A DNA stretch of 17,841 nucleotides, taken from NCBI GenBank assembly GCA_937899715.1, contig CALCNX010000079.1:1-17841 (forward strand). Direction: 5' to 3'. Of this stretch, positions 6,981 through 14,253 are shown piece by piece. Position numbers and translations under genes: made by a program. The notes below the pieces were generated by a model. That model had not been told where the DNA came from. It searched no databases and was given only the letters and a program-made list of their open reading frames with translations. Each line of letters starts with the position of its first letter. Within the stretch, counting starts at the first letter, position 1. The stretch comes from an uncultured bacterium. Lineage in GTDB: Bacteria > Bacteroidota > Ignavibacteria > Kapaibacteriales > UBA4661.

Positions 6981-7622
6981 TTACTTCACTAACCGCAAGA
7001 CACTCGTTGCACGAAACTCCTTGCCTTTGGGTGTTCTAAATCCCGTTCGGTGCAGCTCATCGGCTATCGCGCGGAGCGTGAGACCTTTTTCACGCAGCAA
7101 TTTTGCTACTTGTGCTGCTTGGAGGCTGCCTTCTTTTGCTTGTTCCTTCCGCACTCGTACTCCTTTCAAGCGGTCTTGATAGGTTAGGTTCTGCGGACTG
7201 CCGAGTGTGTAGCCTTGTGCTTTCTTCGCTGCCAGTGCCGCCACGATACGCTGGGAAATCAATTCCCGTTCGTATTGCGCCAGAACAGCAAAGATGCCGA
7301 TGGTGAGCGTATTTGCTTCCGGCATATCGGCGCAGACAAAGTTCACCCGTGCATCACGCAGGGCAAAAATAAATCCTGCGTTGCGGCTTAACCTGTCCAG
7401 TTTGGCTATCACGAGCGTTGCGTTGTACCGCTTGGCAGCATCCAACGCTGCCAGTAATTGCAGACGCTTGTTATTTTTGCCGGATTCCACTTCGGTAAAC
7501 TCGGCAAGTAATGTGTCCTTGCCGATGAACTGCGCGACCGAGTGCTGCTGCGCTTGCAGTCCCAACCCGCTTGCGCCTTGCTGTTTGGTCGAGACACGGT
7601 AATACGCGACGTAAGTTTTCAT
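6981..7622 (-). CDS. Second serine recombinase (resolvase/invertase type)
   Basis: I take the ATG at 7622-7620, giving MKTYVAYYRVSTKQQG and 213 residues; this start aligns exactly with that of the paralogue at 2025-2717. An in-frame ATG at 7637 would add five residues. The catalytic serine is in YRVST. KLDRLSRNAGFIFALRD and the EANTLTIGIFAVLAQYERE segment are nearly identical to the other copy. The C-terminal HTH (GLTLRAIADELHRTGFRT) differs, so the two enzymes may recognise different sites. The gene ends next to the origin region, a common place for a plasmid resolvase. It probably resolves multimers, but inversion or integration cannot be excluded. Confidence 0.93.
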   Translation of the reverse strand: MKTYVAYYRVSTKQQGASGLGLQAQQHSVAQFIGKDTLLAEFTEVESGKNNKRLQLLAALDAAKRYNATLVIAKLDRLSRNAGFIFALRDARVNFVCADMPEANTLTIGIFAVLAQYERELISQRIVAALAAKKAQGYTLGSPQNLTYQDRLKGVRVRKEQAKEGSLQAAQVAKLLREKGLTLRAIADELHRTGFRTPKGKEFRATSVLRLVK

Positions 7623-7742
7623 AGAGTGAGTGCTCATGCGGTGGTAAAAGACGTTGTACCGGCTTTTTTACGAACGACAGACAGGTGTTTATGATTTGTA
7701 ACATATTATGAAGTAAATTTCGGTCGCTTCCAAACGCCAATC

Positions 7743-7928
7743 TTAGCGTTGAGAACGTTCCTTATACATTTCTTCACGCACAATCCGACATTCTTCTACG
7801 ATTTCTTGCATTGTCGGACGCAAGCCTTTAACTTGGCGCATCTTTTCATCAAAAGCCTCAGCACGAGCGCGTAGCGATGTTTTATCATTCTTTTTCGTAG
7901 TATCTTGTTGTGTTTGTTTGCTGGACAT
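7743..7928 (-). CDS. Small charged protein, possibly antitoxin-like
   Basis: An open frame of 61 codons from the ATG at 7928 (MSSKQTQQ), with an AAAGAG ribosome-binding-like stretch 7 bases upstream. A TTG five codons earlier is a less likely start. The N-terminus is polar and probably disordered. The C-terminus (residues about 38-61, PTMQEIVEECRIVREEMYKE) is a charged helix like those ending some VapB-type antitoxins, where such a helix caps the toxin. No toxin gene is adjacent; the neighbours are the zinc-finger ATPase (stop at 7975) and the second recombinase (start at 7622). Function unknown. Confidence 0.6.
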   Translation of the reverse strand: MSSKQTQQDTTKKNDKTSLRARAEAFDEKMRQVKGLRPTMQEIVEECRIVREEMYKERSQR

Positions 7929-7974
7929 GATAGACTCTTTCAAGTGTATATAAAAATGTTGTGCGACATCGCCA

Positions 7975-9324
7975 TCACAATTCTATTTCCGCATACTTAC
8001 CATATTGATTTTTTTCGATATAATAACGCCCATTTGTGCGAATACCTTCTTCGTTTTTAACAACCTCCGCACGAATCATAATGTTACAGTGATGCTTCCA
8101 AGCATTGTTTCCCTTAAACTCCGTACCGCCTTTTGTGCTTTCCATAAGAAGAATAAGCATTGTATTCGGTGATGCAGTTCGCCACTTCAAGACGGTTTCC
8201 GGTGTCAATCCCAAGCGTGAAGCACTGTCTATGGCGAGAAACTGAAACTGCTTGCTCATCACGATATGTTCTGCTTCAGCAATGCTATGGGTTTGAATAA
8301 GTGGTACATTCTTCGTTTTAGTCAAACGAGCCAGCGAAACGAGTGGCGAATCAGCACTGGTCAGCGACGCTTCCGATGTACACAAAGCACTTTTATTTGT
8401 CCTTCCAAGTGCTTTCAAAAGACGTAGTGTAAAACCTGTTTTTCCGCTTCCCGCATCGCCCCAGATAATGATATAGGGGTTAAAAGGTATCTGCCCCAAC
8501 AACTCACTAAATGGCATCGGGAGCGGCAAAGACGGAAGTGTATGCTCTTGCTCAAGCTCTCCAGCAGTCGTGATAATGATATTCTCTGGAATAGTGCTTG
8601 GCGTGGCTATCTCAGGAGTGCTTGCCTGAAGACCGAACACTCTTGCTCTTCGTGCCGAAGCGTTCTGAATACGTGCTATTTCCTGAGGAATTTCTTCAAT
8701 TTCATCTTCTATTTGTGCAATAATATCGTTTGAATAATTGATGAATTTCTTTCGTGCTTTCTTCATCTCTTCACCTGCTATTTCCGGCACCAGATTCTCA
8801 ATTTTTGCATCTTGGTAATCATAAAATGTTTTGCAGAAACGGGCAGCTCGCTTAACATAATCAAATTGCTCGCTTTCCGTTAAAATATCCCATACGGGCA
8901 ACGTATCGGTATCAAGTTTATCAGCATTTTGTCTGTCCTTGACAAGTAAACGCTTGCCTTTAAGCGCCTGAGAGCCAAGTTCTCGTACTAAAAGAGGGGT
9001 ATCACTACCGATTTGATAAAAGCTCATGGATAGCGGATTATCAAGAATTGTCTGCGTCAGATCCTGTAATTCTTCCGGGCGAAATTGCTCCAGCACCTCA
9101 AGTTCTTGAAGAAGGTCAAACAATTTCTCCTTGCTTCTGACTTCTTCACGATGGAGTTTGGCTGCGATACTTTGCCGCTTCATTCCAACAAAATCAGGTT
9201 CGGAAATCCCATGCTGTTTACGATAAAATTTCACACGGCAGGATGTTTTGCAGTGCGTATGATGATAGGTTTTCTTGACAAATTGCGTTCCACACGTCGA
9301 GCAAATAGCTGTTGCGCCTTTCAT
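7975..9324 (-). CDS. Zinc-finger protein with a RadA/RecA-like ATPase domain
   Basis: A protein of 449 residues with an unusual layout. The N-terminus has a zinc-binding pattern, C8-x2-C11 and C25-x3-C29, with several His in between, followed by CRVKFYRKQHG. A long helical, charged middle (residues about 50-235) follows. The C-terminal third is a RecA-fold ATPase, with Walker A GDAGSGKT at 289-296, Walker B FLAIDSAS with D366, and YYIEKNQYG near the end (K438-G442), close to the KNRFG motif of RadA. It may be a plasmid helicase or recombination ATPase acting in replication. It starts about 240 bases downstream of leader copy 1 and is followed, in the same direction, by the small protein and the recombinase. 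The exact role is not known to me. Confidence 0.8.
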   Translation of the reverse strand: MKGATAICSTCGTQFVKKTYHHTHCKTSCRVKFYRKQHGISEPDFVGMKRQSIAAKLHREEVRSKEKLFDLLQELEVLEQFRPEELQDLTQTILDNPLSMSFYQIGSDTPLLVRELGSQALKGKRLLVKDRQNADKLDTDTLPVWDILTESEQFDYVKRAARFCKTFYDYQDAKIENLVPEIAGEEMKKARKKFINYSNDIIAQIEDEIEEIPQEIARIQNASARRARVFGLQASTPEIATPSTIPENIIITTAGELEQEHTLPSLPLPMPFSELLGQIPFNPYIIIWGDAGSGKTGFTLRLLKALGRTNKSALCTSEASLTSADSPLVSLARLTKTKNVPLIQTHSIAEAEHIVMSKQFQFLAIDSASRLGLTPETVLKWRTASPNTMLILLMESTKGGTEFKGNNAWKHHCNIMIRAEVVKNEEGIRTNGRYYIEKNQYGKYAEIEL

Positions 9325-9381
9325 AATTGTAGCGATAAAAGAAGAAAGTATGTGTTATTACGAGTAAAATTCGATAAAAAT

Positions 9382-9424
9382 GATACGTAACGGTATATGC
9401 GCAACATACGTTTCAATACGTATC
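9382..9424. promoter_or_regulatory. Inverted repeat GATACGTA / TACGTATC upstream of the ATPase gene
   Basis: GATACGTA at 9382-9389 and TACGTATC at 9417-9424 are perfect 8-base inverted repeats 27 bases apart. ATACGT occurs a third time at 9406-9411. The site is 58-100 bases before the ATG. It could be an operator for a dimeric repressor or an RNA hairpin; it is followed on the minus strand by ATTTTTATC. Evidence is sequence symmetry only. Confidence 0.35.
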
Positions 9425-9567
9425 GTTACGCAAAATAGTAAAACAAAAATAGAAATGAATCCTAAACTTGTTAAAGAAGATAGCACGTCCGCACGAAAGA
9501 AAATATATGGCAGGAAAAGAAAGAAACGGCAAGCGTCCCAAGGTAATTAGCAGTACAGATTCCGAAT

Positions 9568-9674
9568 AATGAGCAAGGCACGTTGTTTGTAAAGTGGCAA
9601 GATCCCGTAGTGCCGACTCACTACCTCTTGACAACGTGCCGATACAGTCGGGCAGTTTCTCAGGGGCAAATATA
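9568..9674 (-). ncRNA. Structured leader element, copy 1
   Basis: On the minus strand a TATATTTG box is followed by a segment that folds well. Outer stem P1 is GGCACGTTGT with ACAACGTGCC (9631-9640 with 9577-9586, 10 pairs). It stacks on P2 CAAGA/TCTTG (9626-9630 with 9598-9602, leaving an 11-base bulge). Inside lies hairpin P3 GTAGTG/CACTAC (9619-9624 with 9607-9612) with loop AGTCGG. A second copy at 10533-10641 keeps the same layout with paired changes in P3, which argues for selection on RNA structure. Copy 1 lies between tumE and the zinc-finger ATPase. I cannot name a known RNA family for it; it could be a leader/attenuator or an independent small RNA. Confidence 0.6.
9667..9674 (-). 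promoter_or_regulatory. TATATTTG -7 box of leader copy 1
   Basis: The minus strand reads TATATTTG, an exact TAnnTTTG match, directly before the structured element. The same box and the following CCCCTGAG are conserved in copy 2, while sequence upstream of the box is not, as expected if promoter and RNA were kept as a unit. No strong -33 TTTG is evident. Confidence 0.5.
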
Positions 9675-9697
9675 CGATAAATTGAGAAAAGGTAAAA

Positions 9698-10090
9698 TTA
9701 CAACCATCCGAAGACGTGAGCGCACTCTTGAGCAACATCTTCGAGTGTTGGTGCTGGGGCGAATAGTACGGTATCGGTTCCGATGTGTTTATGCTCGCGG
9801 TAGGGCAGTGTTGGTTTGTGCAGGGCGTTATCGTAGCGAAAGAGAAGGTTTTTTGCAGCATCTTGTACATGATAGCTGTATCGAAGTTTGCTCTCATCGT
9901 GGGGCAGCGAGGCATCAAGATATTCTTTCCAATAAAGTTCACTACCATTTGCCCATTCTATGCGCCCTGTGATGTATGCTTGGTCAGGCGGACGAGTATC
10001 AAACGTTACCTCACAAACCACCACAAACGGCAATGCGGCAAATCTATCGCAAACACGTTTGATACCGTCGCAATACGCATCAATACTCAT
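9698..10090 (-). CDS. tumE: TumE-type (DUF6516) toxin
   Basis: I choose the ATG at 10090-10088 (MSIDAYCDG), giving 130 residues and an 11-base overlap with the antitoxin gene. A longer frame exists to 10246 but would overlap most of the antitoxin and adds unrelated sequence. The body matches the DUF6516/TumE pattern: AYITGRIEWANGSELYWKEY, then LRYSYHVQDAAKNLLFRYDNA, then LPYREHKHIG with its conserved His residues, then APTLEDVAQE. Members are proposed toxins of type II modules in which the antitoxin comes first, as here. The FRYDNA and HKH motifs are the likely functional core. It is followed at once by leader copy 1. Confidence 0.85.
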   Translation of the reverse strand: MSIDAYCDGIKRVCDRFAALPFVVVCEVTFDTRPPDQAYITGRIEWANGSELYWKEYLDASLPHDESKLRYSYHVQDAAKNLLFRYDNALHKPTLPYREHKHIGTDTVLFAPAPTLEDVAQECAHVFGWL

Positions 10091-10379
10091 ACTGCAAACT
10101 CCGCAGGTTCTCCAAGCGTTCCCGCAGACGCTCGCGCAATTCGTACTCGCCCGCCCACTGGATATACTCGTCGTCGCCACCAGACAAATCTTCGGCTGCC
10201 ATAGTGGAATAAAATACGTCCGACGAAACAGCATAGCGGGTTTCAAACGGCACTAATCGCTTGTCTGCCGCATACAGAGACATCTCTAGCCGCGCAATTT
10301 CCTGCGCGATAGCGGAGGTAACAAGCCGCAGCGTTTCTTGTCCGCCGCGAGCAGTCGAAATATGAAGGGTTGCAATCAT
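10080..10379 (-). CDS. tumA: TumA-type antitoxin
   Basis: A protein of 99 residues encoded directly before and overlapping tumE. It is helical, with RLVPFETRYAVSSDVFY followed by an acidic GGDDEYIQWAGEYELRERL. This matches the usual antitoxin partner of DUF6516 toxins, where a F-E-x-K/R-Y-x-x-S pattern precedes D-D-x-x-x-W. The stop codon lies within the first codons of tumE (tATGAGTATTGA), so translation is likely coupled. Upstream, 155 bases separate its ATG from structured leader copy 2, and a terminator-like fold sits at 10458-10529, suggesting control through the leader. Confidence 0.8.
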   Translation of the reverse strand: MIATLHISTARGGQETLRLVTSAIAQEIARLEMSLYAADKRLVPFETRYAVSSDVFYSTMAAEDLSGGDDEYIQWAGEYELRERLRERLENLRSLQYEY

Positions 10380-10532
10380 GGCGTGTTGAAAGAATGAAGA
10401 GATATTCGGTTCAAAATGACTTTTGGGCGGGAAAATCCAGATGTTTTTGGAGCATATAAAAATGCCACGAGTACAACGAACTATTCACGAGCTGTACTTC
10501 CGATGAACCGACTGCTTCACCACGTGGCAAAA
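10380..10532 (-). promoter_or_regulatory. tumA leader with a terminator-like stem
   Basis: On the minus strand TGCCACG (10529-10523) can pair with CGTGGCA (10469-10463), which is followed at once by TTTTT (10462-10458). An inner AGTACA/TGTACT stem (10493-10498 with 10470-10475) stacks on it. This looks like a large terminator or attenuator placed between leader copy 2 and tumA. The loop is long, so its strength is uncertain. Confidence 0.4.
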
Positions 10533-10641
10533 AATGAGCAAGGCACGTCATTATAGAAATCCGCAAGATCCCGTAACGCCGACTCGTTACCTCTTGAACA
10601 ACGTGCCGATACAGTCGGGCAGTTTCTCAGGGGCAAATATA
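10533..10641 (-). ncRNA. Structured leader element, copy 2
   Basis: Second copy of the element at 9568-9674. On the minus strand it has the TATATTTG box, then P1 GGCACGT/ACGTGCC (10601-10607 with 10542-10548), P2 CAAGA/TCTTG (10592-10596 with 10564-10568) and P3 CGTTAC/GTAACG (10585-10590 with 10573-10578) with the same AGTCGG loop. Compared with copy 1, two P3 pairs differ (G-C to A-T and T-A to C-G) and pairing is kept in both. The bulge between P2 and the P1 3' arm is unconserved. TTGCTCATTTTTTG follows the 3' arm, a possible U-run. It lies between res and tumA. Confidence 0.6.
10634..10641 (-). promoter_or_regulatory. TATATTTG -7 box of leader copy 2
   Basis: An exact minus-strand TAnnTTTG match immediately before the structured element, conserved with copy 1. 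It would drive the leader and possibly tumA-tumE. Confidence 0.5.
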
Positions 10642-10862
10642 TTGAAAAATTTCATCGTAAAAAAGACCGCGACTACAAATACCGATACACCAACCAAACG
10701 AAGTACATGATTTGGTTTTCACTTGAAAAATCATAGATTTGTACAGAGCGCTAACAGAATGTGTGCTGTGAGGTACACCAGCTGCCCGGAAGGAATCGCC
10801 TTCATCGGCGAGATGATCACCGGATTTTGAAGTGTTAGCAAACTTCCTGTTAGCGGTCTTTA
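10642..10862. other. Gap after res with a flanking inverted repeat
   Basis: No convincing gene is present. GCTAACAG at 10750-10757 and CTGTTAGC at 10847-10854 form an 8-base inverted repeat that begins shortly after the res stop. Inside it is a small hairpin, ATCGCC with GGCGA (10795-10811). No T-run follows on the minus strand, so this is not a standard terminator. It may be a fold at the end of the res message or a trace of a lost element. Confidence 0.35.
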
Positions 10863-13619
10863 TCAATACCTATCTGGGGACGATTGAAGCAGCCCTTCAA
10901 AGCTCATATTTTTGACAAGATAATTATGCGAAACAAGCGCATATTTCCACTGCTTACCATTTGACTGCGCCGTAAATTCCGTTGCATACTTACAATACTC
11001 TTTTGCTGCCCGGGCTTTTTCCTGTACATCGTCGGCATCCATATCTTTTGCTGCTTTTATTTCCACGATATAGATAGAATCTGCCGTTTCAACGACAAAA
11101 TCCGGCTCATATTGCCAAGAATCTTTATTCCACCACAGTGCAAATTGCCCCGGTGCAGGGCGCAACCACTTTTGTACTGCGTTATCATACTCCAAAATGT
11201 AGGCAAAGGTCTGCTCGGAACGAGAATCAAACTTGTATTCAGCATGGCAGGCTTTTTTGAAGCCGAAAAAGATATATTTGCTTGTCAAACTTGCCGCAAA
11301 GCTTTCGTCGTGAAGTGCTTTCCGATTGTCGTTATTTCTCTCTTTGGTGTAATGCCAAGGGCGAATCGTCGAGAAGGGAAATATCTCCGGCTTTTCGTAC
11401 TCTCCGCCTTTGGTGCAGAGATGGGGCTTCATTTGTTCGTATATGTTCTGTGCAATGATATTTTTCCACTGAAATACCGTTCTGCGCGCATTTGCCTCGT
11501 CGGAATTTGACAACCGAACAGCAGCGAGAGCCTGCCCTATCAGTTTATGAAGCAATGCCGAACAGCTTCCATAATCAATTTCAGGGTAATCCAGCAAGGC
11601 GACAAGCAGCATTTCTTCCGGCGTTCCGAAATGTACACCGGGCTGCACTGCTACCAAATCACGCTTGCCGTCCACAAGCCCAAGCACGACAACTTCTTCG
11701 GTAAGAGGCGTAAAGTGAAACGTGCCGGAAGGACTATTTTTTGACGTATCCAAGTCGAAATTCTCGAAATATTCAATGACATCGGCGCGGCGAATAGTGA
11801 TGCGGGGGATTTCGATAATCTGCTTCGTAAACCGCTCTACGGCTGCCGTGTAATGCTTTTGTGCCTCAGCAAGAATCTCTCCTGCAAAAAGCGTGTGCTG
11901 CGGTGCGGCTTCTATTCTTGCTTTTATCTGTTCCATCACTACAGCCTTCACTTCAGGCTTGTGCAAATCGGACGCGCTTTGGAGTGGTATCGGCGGGGAT
12001 GCTCCAAAAGCTGCTCCGTTAGCTGTACCGACAAATGTGCGGCTATTGACCTCGTTAATGACTTCACGGACTATTTTTTCTGCTTCCCAAGCATTTGTGC
12101 GCTGTTGGCGCTCTTCTGGTTCTGCAATAGCCGCAAGTTCTTGTCTTTTTTGTGTATTTTCTAACTCTAACTCTGCTTGCAAGGTGCTTTGTGTTGTTAC
12201 GTTTTCTTTTCCGCGCTCTAAGTCTTCATCGGACAATTCTATAAATTGCAGCTTCCGCAGAATAGAATCAGGATGCTGTGCAGCTTGAATGACGTTTTGA
12301 AAATTATCATGCGCCACAACGGTCAGCTTATCCACCGCTTCTACGCCCGTGCGCTCGCCGTAGGGCAGGCGCAAGCCGCGCCCAATCGTCTGCTCTACAA
12401 GCACAGGTGCATTGGCAGCACGGAGCGGGACAATCGTGTACAAATTCGCCACGTCCCAGCCTTCTTTGAGTTTGTTCACGTGAATCACAATTTCAATAGG
12501 ATTTTCCGCGCTTTCCAGTGTGTGAAAAAGCCGCTCAACCTCTTCGCCATTGGTGGAACTGTCTATCTGCAACACTTTGCCTTTGTATTCACCCTTGAAA
12601 AAATTGTCCGAATTGACAAGATTCTGCACACTCTCTGCATGGGCAATATCGCGGCACACAACGAGCAAAAGCGGCTTTATTATGGGCTTACTTGTATTGA
12701 GTGCATAAAGCTTCAACGCTTGCTTGGTGTTTTCGTGAAGACTGATGCCATCCTCCAATTTGATATTTTCAATTTCCGCTTCGTTGTAGTTTTCCGCTTT
12801 GAAATCCTTGCGCGTGGCAACGGCAGGATTTTTCACATACAAAGCACCATCCAACGCGCTTGCGAGCGAGTATTCGTACACCACATTGCGAAAGACATTG
12901 CCGCCTTCATCTATCGGCGTGGCGGTCAGTTCCAGCCCCAGCACAGGGCGCAGTTCGTTGATAGCACTGCGGCTTGCGTCAGCGTGATAGCGGTGCGCTT
13001 CGTCCATCAGCACGACCAAATCATCCAGCTTCGACAAATATTCCCAATACGACTGCCCAAAATACTCCGAAAGCCGCTTGATACGAGGCAGTGCACCTTT
13101 TTCTTTGCCACGTGACGGCGAGGAAGCATCACGGTTGAATTTAGCGATATTGAACACATTGATACGCACTTCCGCTTTCTCAAACATCGGTGCGGCGGCT
13201 TGGTAATTCTCGCCCGTTATCACAACGGGACGATTATGCACAAACTCGCTCAAGCCCTGAAATACATACTTCGGGTGTCCCGGATTCCCAAAGTCTTCGA
13301 TGAGCTTTTCGTAAATGGTCAGGTTTGGCGCGAGAACGAAAAAATTCCGAATGCCATGCTGCAAATGCAAATACGCAATAAATGCCCCCATAAGCCGCGT
13401 CTTTCCTACACCCGTGGCTATCGAAAAGCACAACGACGGAAACGCCCGCTCGAAATCCGTACAGGTCGGATACAGCTCGCGTACTTTGGCGAGTTCTGCC
13501 GAAACGTCAGTATCTTTTTCTAATGTCAAAACGTCTGCGAGGCGGACAAGAATATCTAATGCTTCCTGCAACGGCTTACGGAGCGATAAGCGTTGTTTTA
13601 TTGCGGTTTCGTGGGGCAT
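10863..13619 (-). CDS. res: Type III restriction enzyme, Res subunit (helicase-nuclease)
   Basis: A protein of 918 residues, normal for Res. It is an SF2 helicase with a C-terminal nuclease that translocates on DNA and cuts when complexed with Mod. Motif I ATGVGKT is at 68-74, motif II LMDEAHRYH follows, motif III is ELTATPID, and motif VI is QTIGRGLRLPYG. The nuclease has a PD-(D/E)XK core, EPDFVV with D840 and IVEIKAAK with E853 and K855. It starts 28 bases after the MazF-type toxin stop and, with that pair, is separated from mod by only about 630 bases on the same strand, so Mod and Res appear to be one operon. All key motifs look intact. Confidence 0.93.
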   Translation of the reverse strand: MPHETAIKQRLSLRKPLQEALDILVRLADVLTLEKDTDVSAELAKVRELYPTCTDFERAFPSLCFSIATGVGKTRLMGAFIAYLHLQHGIRNFFVLAPNLTIYEKLIEDFGNPGHPKYVFQGLSEFVHNRPVVITGENYQAAAPMFEKAEVRINVFNIAKFNRDASSPSRGKEKGALPRIKRLSEYFGQSYWEYLSKLDDLVVLMDEAHRYHADASRSAINELRPVLGLELTATPIDEGGNVFRNVVYEYSLASALDGALYVKNPAVATRKDFKAENYNEAEIENIKLEDGISLHENTKQALKLYALNTSKPIIKPLLLVVCRDIAHAESVQNLVNSDNFFKGEYKGKVLQIDSSTNGEEVERLFHTLESAENPIEIVIHVNKLKEGWDVANLYTIVPLRAANAPVLVEQTIGRGLRLPYGERTGVEAVDKLTVVAHDNFQNVIQAAQHPDSILRKLQFIELSDEDLERGKENVTTQSTLQAELELENTQKRQELAAIAEPEERQQRTNAWEAEKIVREVINEVNSRTFVGTANGAAFGASPPIPLQSASDLHKPEVKAVVMEQIKARIEAAPQHTLFAGEILAEAQKHYTAAVERFTKQIIEIPRITIRRADVIEYFENFDLDTSKNSPSGTFHFTPLTEEVVVLGLVDGKRDLVAVQPGVHFGTPEEMLLVALLDYPEIDYGSCSALLHKLIGQALAAVRLSNSDEANARRTVFQWKNIIAQNIYEQMKPHLCTKGGEYEKPEIFPFSTIRPWHYTKERNNDNRKALHDESFAASLTSKYIFFGFKKACHAEYKFDSRSEQTFAYILEYDNAVQKWLRPAPGQFALWWNKDSWQYEPDFVVETADSIYIVEIKAAKDMDADDVQEKARAAKEYCKYATEFTAQSNGKQWKYALVSHNYLVKNMSFEGLLQSSPDRY

Positions 13620-13647
13620 TGCTAAAAAAGAAAGTGATGTGAATCCG

Positions 13648-13983
13648 TTACGGCTGCATCCAATCGGTCAATACTGTTCGCAGTGCAACGGCAACAGAAG
13701 ATATATCATCGTGCGTCAAGCTGCCAAGCCGACGCTCAATAAGAGTTTTTTCCAGTGTGGCAAGTTTGTCGGCACGAACAACAGACGGCGAGAGAAGCCC
13801 TGCCGATTGCCAATCTTGCAAAAGTGTATCATACTGTGTTTGCACTTGTGAGCTTGTTATCCGTGCCACAAGTACGTCGTTGTCGCCTGTATCGGCAAGC
13901 ACCAATGCAGGGCGACGCTTTGCGCCGCCGGATGTGAACGGAAACGCCACAAGTAGAACATCGCCAACAACGTACTGTTTCAT
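13648..13983 (-). CDS. PemK/MazF-type toxin
   Basis: A protein of 111 residues with the MazF/PemK fold signature: MKQYVVGDVLLVAFPFTSGGAKRRPALVLAD, then DVLVARITSS and SVVRADKLATLEKTLIERRLGSL. The family are mRNA interferases that cut RNA and stop growth when the antitoxin is lost. The length is typical and no residue looks obviously lost. Its ATG overlaps the antitoxin stop as ATGA (13980-13983), the usual coupling. It is unusual in being placed between mod and res, where it may stabilise the restriction operon. Confidence 0.9.
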   Translation of the reverse strand: MKQYVVGDVLLVAFPFTSGGAKRRPALVLADTGDNDVLVARITSSQVQTQYDTLLQDWQSAGLLSPSVVRADKLATLEKTLIERRLGSLTHDDISSVAVALRTVLTDWMQP

Positions 13984-14210
13984 AGCGCGTCATAGATTGC
14001 ATCGGCATCAGAATACCCGCGCAAAAACTCGCTTGCCGCCAGTGTGTTCCATGCCTGTTGTTCGCTTTGTTGCACTTGCTGTTGTCCTTGTTCGTCCAAA
14101 AGCACAAGTACGCGAACAGCACTCCGCGACCTCATTTGTGCCGTGATTTCATCTGGTAAGTGCAGTGCGCCCGAAGCATCAATCTTGGCGGTACATTCGT
14201 AGGCTTGCAT
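13980..14210 (-). CDS. Antitoxin of the PemK/MazF-type pair (AbrB-like)
   Basis: I choose the ATG at 14210 (MQAYECTAKIDASG), giving 76 residues; an upstream ATG at 14261 would overlap the end of mod and adds a tail without family features. Residues 1-35 (CTAKIDASGALHLPDEI) resemble a swapped-hairpin AbrB/MazE-type DNA-binding start. The C-terminal NTLAASEFLRGYSDADAIYDAL is typical of antitoxins paired with PemK/MazF toxins, where it blocks the toxin. It begins 43 bases after the mod stop and overlaps the toxin by four bases. It probably represses its own promoter if one exists here, but I see none distinct from the operon. Confidence 0.8.
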   Translation of the reverse strand: MQAYECTAKIDASGALHLPDEITAQMRSRSAVRVLVLLDEQGQQQVQQSEQQAWNTLAASEFLRGYSDADAIYDAL

Positions 14211-14253
14211 AGTATTGAAGAATCGTGTTGAAGAATTGATACGAGTAATGCGG

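Larger units (their letters stand above)
9325..9697. other. Non-coding leader region of the zinc-finger ATPase
   Basis: I see no credible gene here. It holds structured element copy 1 (9568-9674) and, nearer the ATPase, the inverted repeat at 9382-9424. The minus-strand -7 box at 9667-9674 would produce a 5' leader of roughly 330 bases if it drives the ATPase gene. Confidence 0.5.

Noticed and set aside
9568..9674. Leader elements as miniature transposons
   Set aside because: The block ends are not inverted repeats, there are no target duplications, and the internal stems show compensatory changes.
9413..9948. Open frames on the minus strand overlapping leader copy 1 and the end of tumE
   Set aside because: They cross the conserved stems, show no protein-like pattern and overlap the well-supported tumE gene.
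10520..10527. CCACGTGG palindrome as a parS site
   Set aside because: It is only the centre of a parS-like sequence, without the flanking bases, and is explained by the leader stem.
10627..10866. Frame of about 79 codons between leader copy 2 and res
   Set aside because: It runs across the promoter box and an inverted repeat, resembles no family and has no ribosome-binding site; it looks random.
12246..13115. Long plus-strand open frame (289 codons) inside res
   Set aside because: It is antisense to a helicase with all motifs in place, and its composition is that of a shadow frame.
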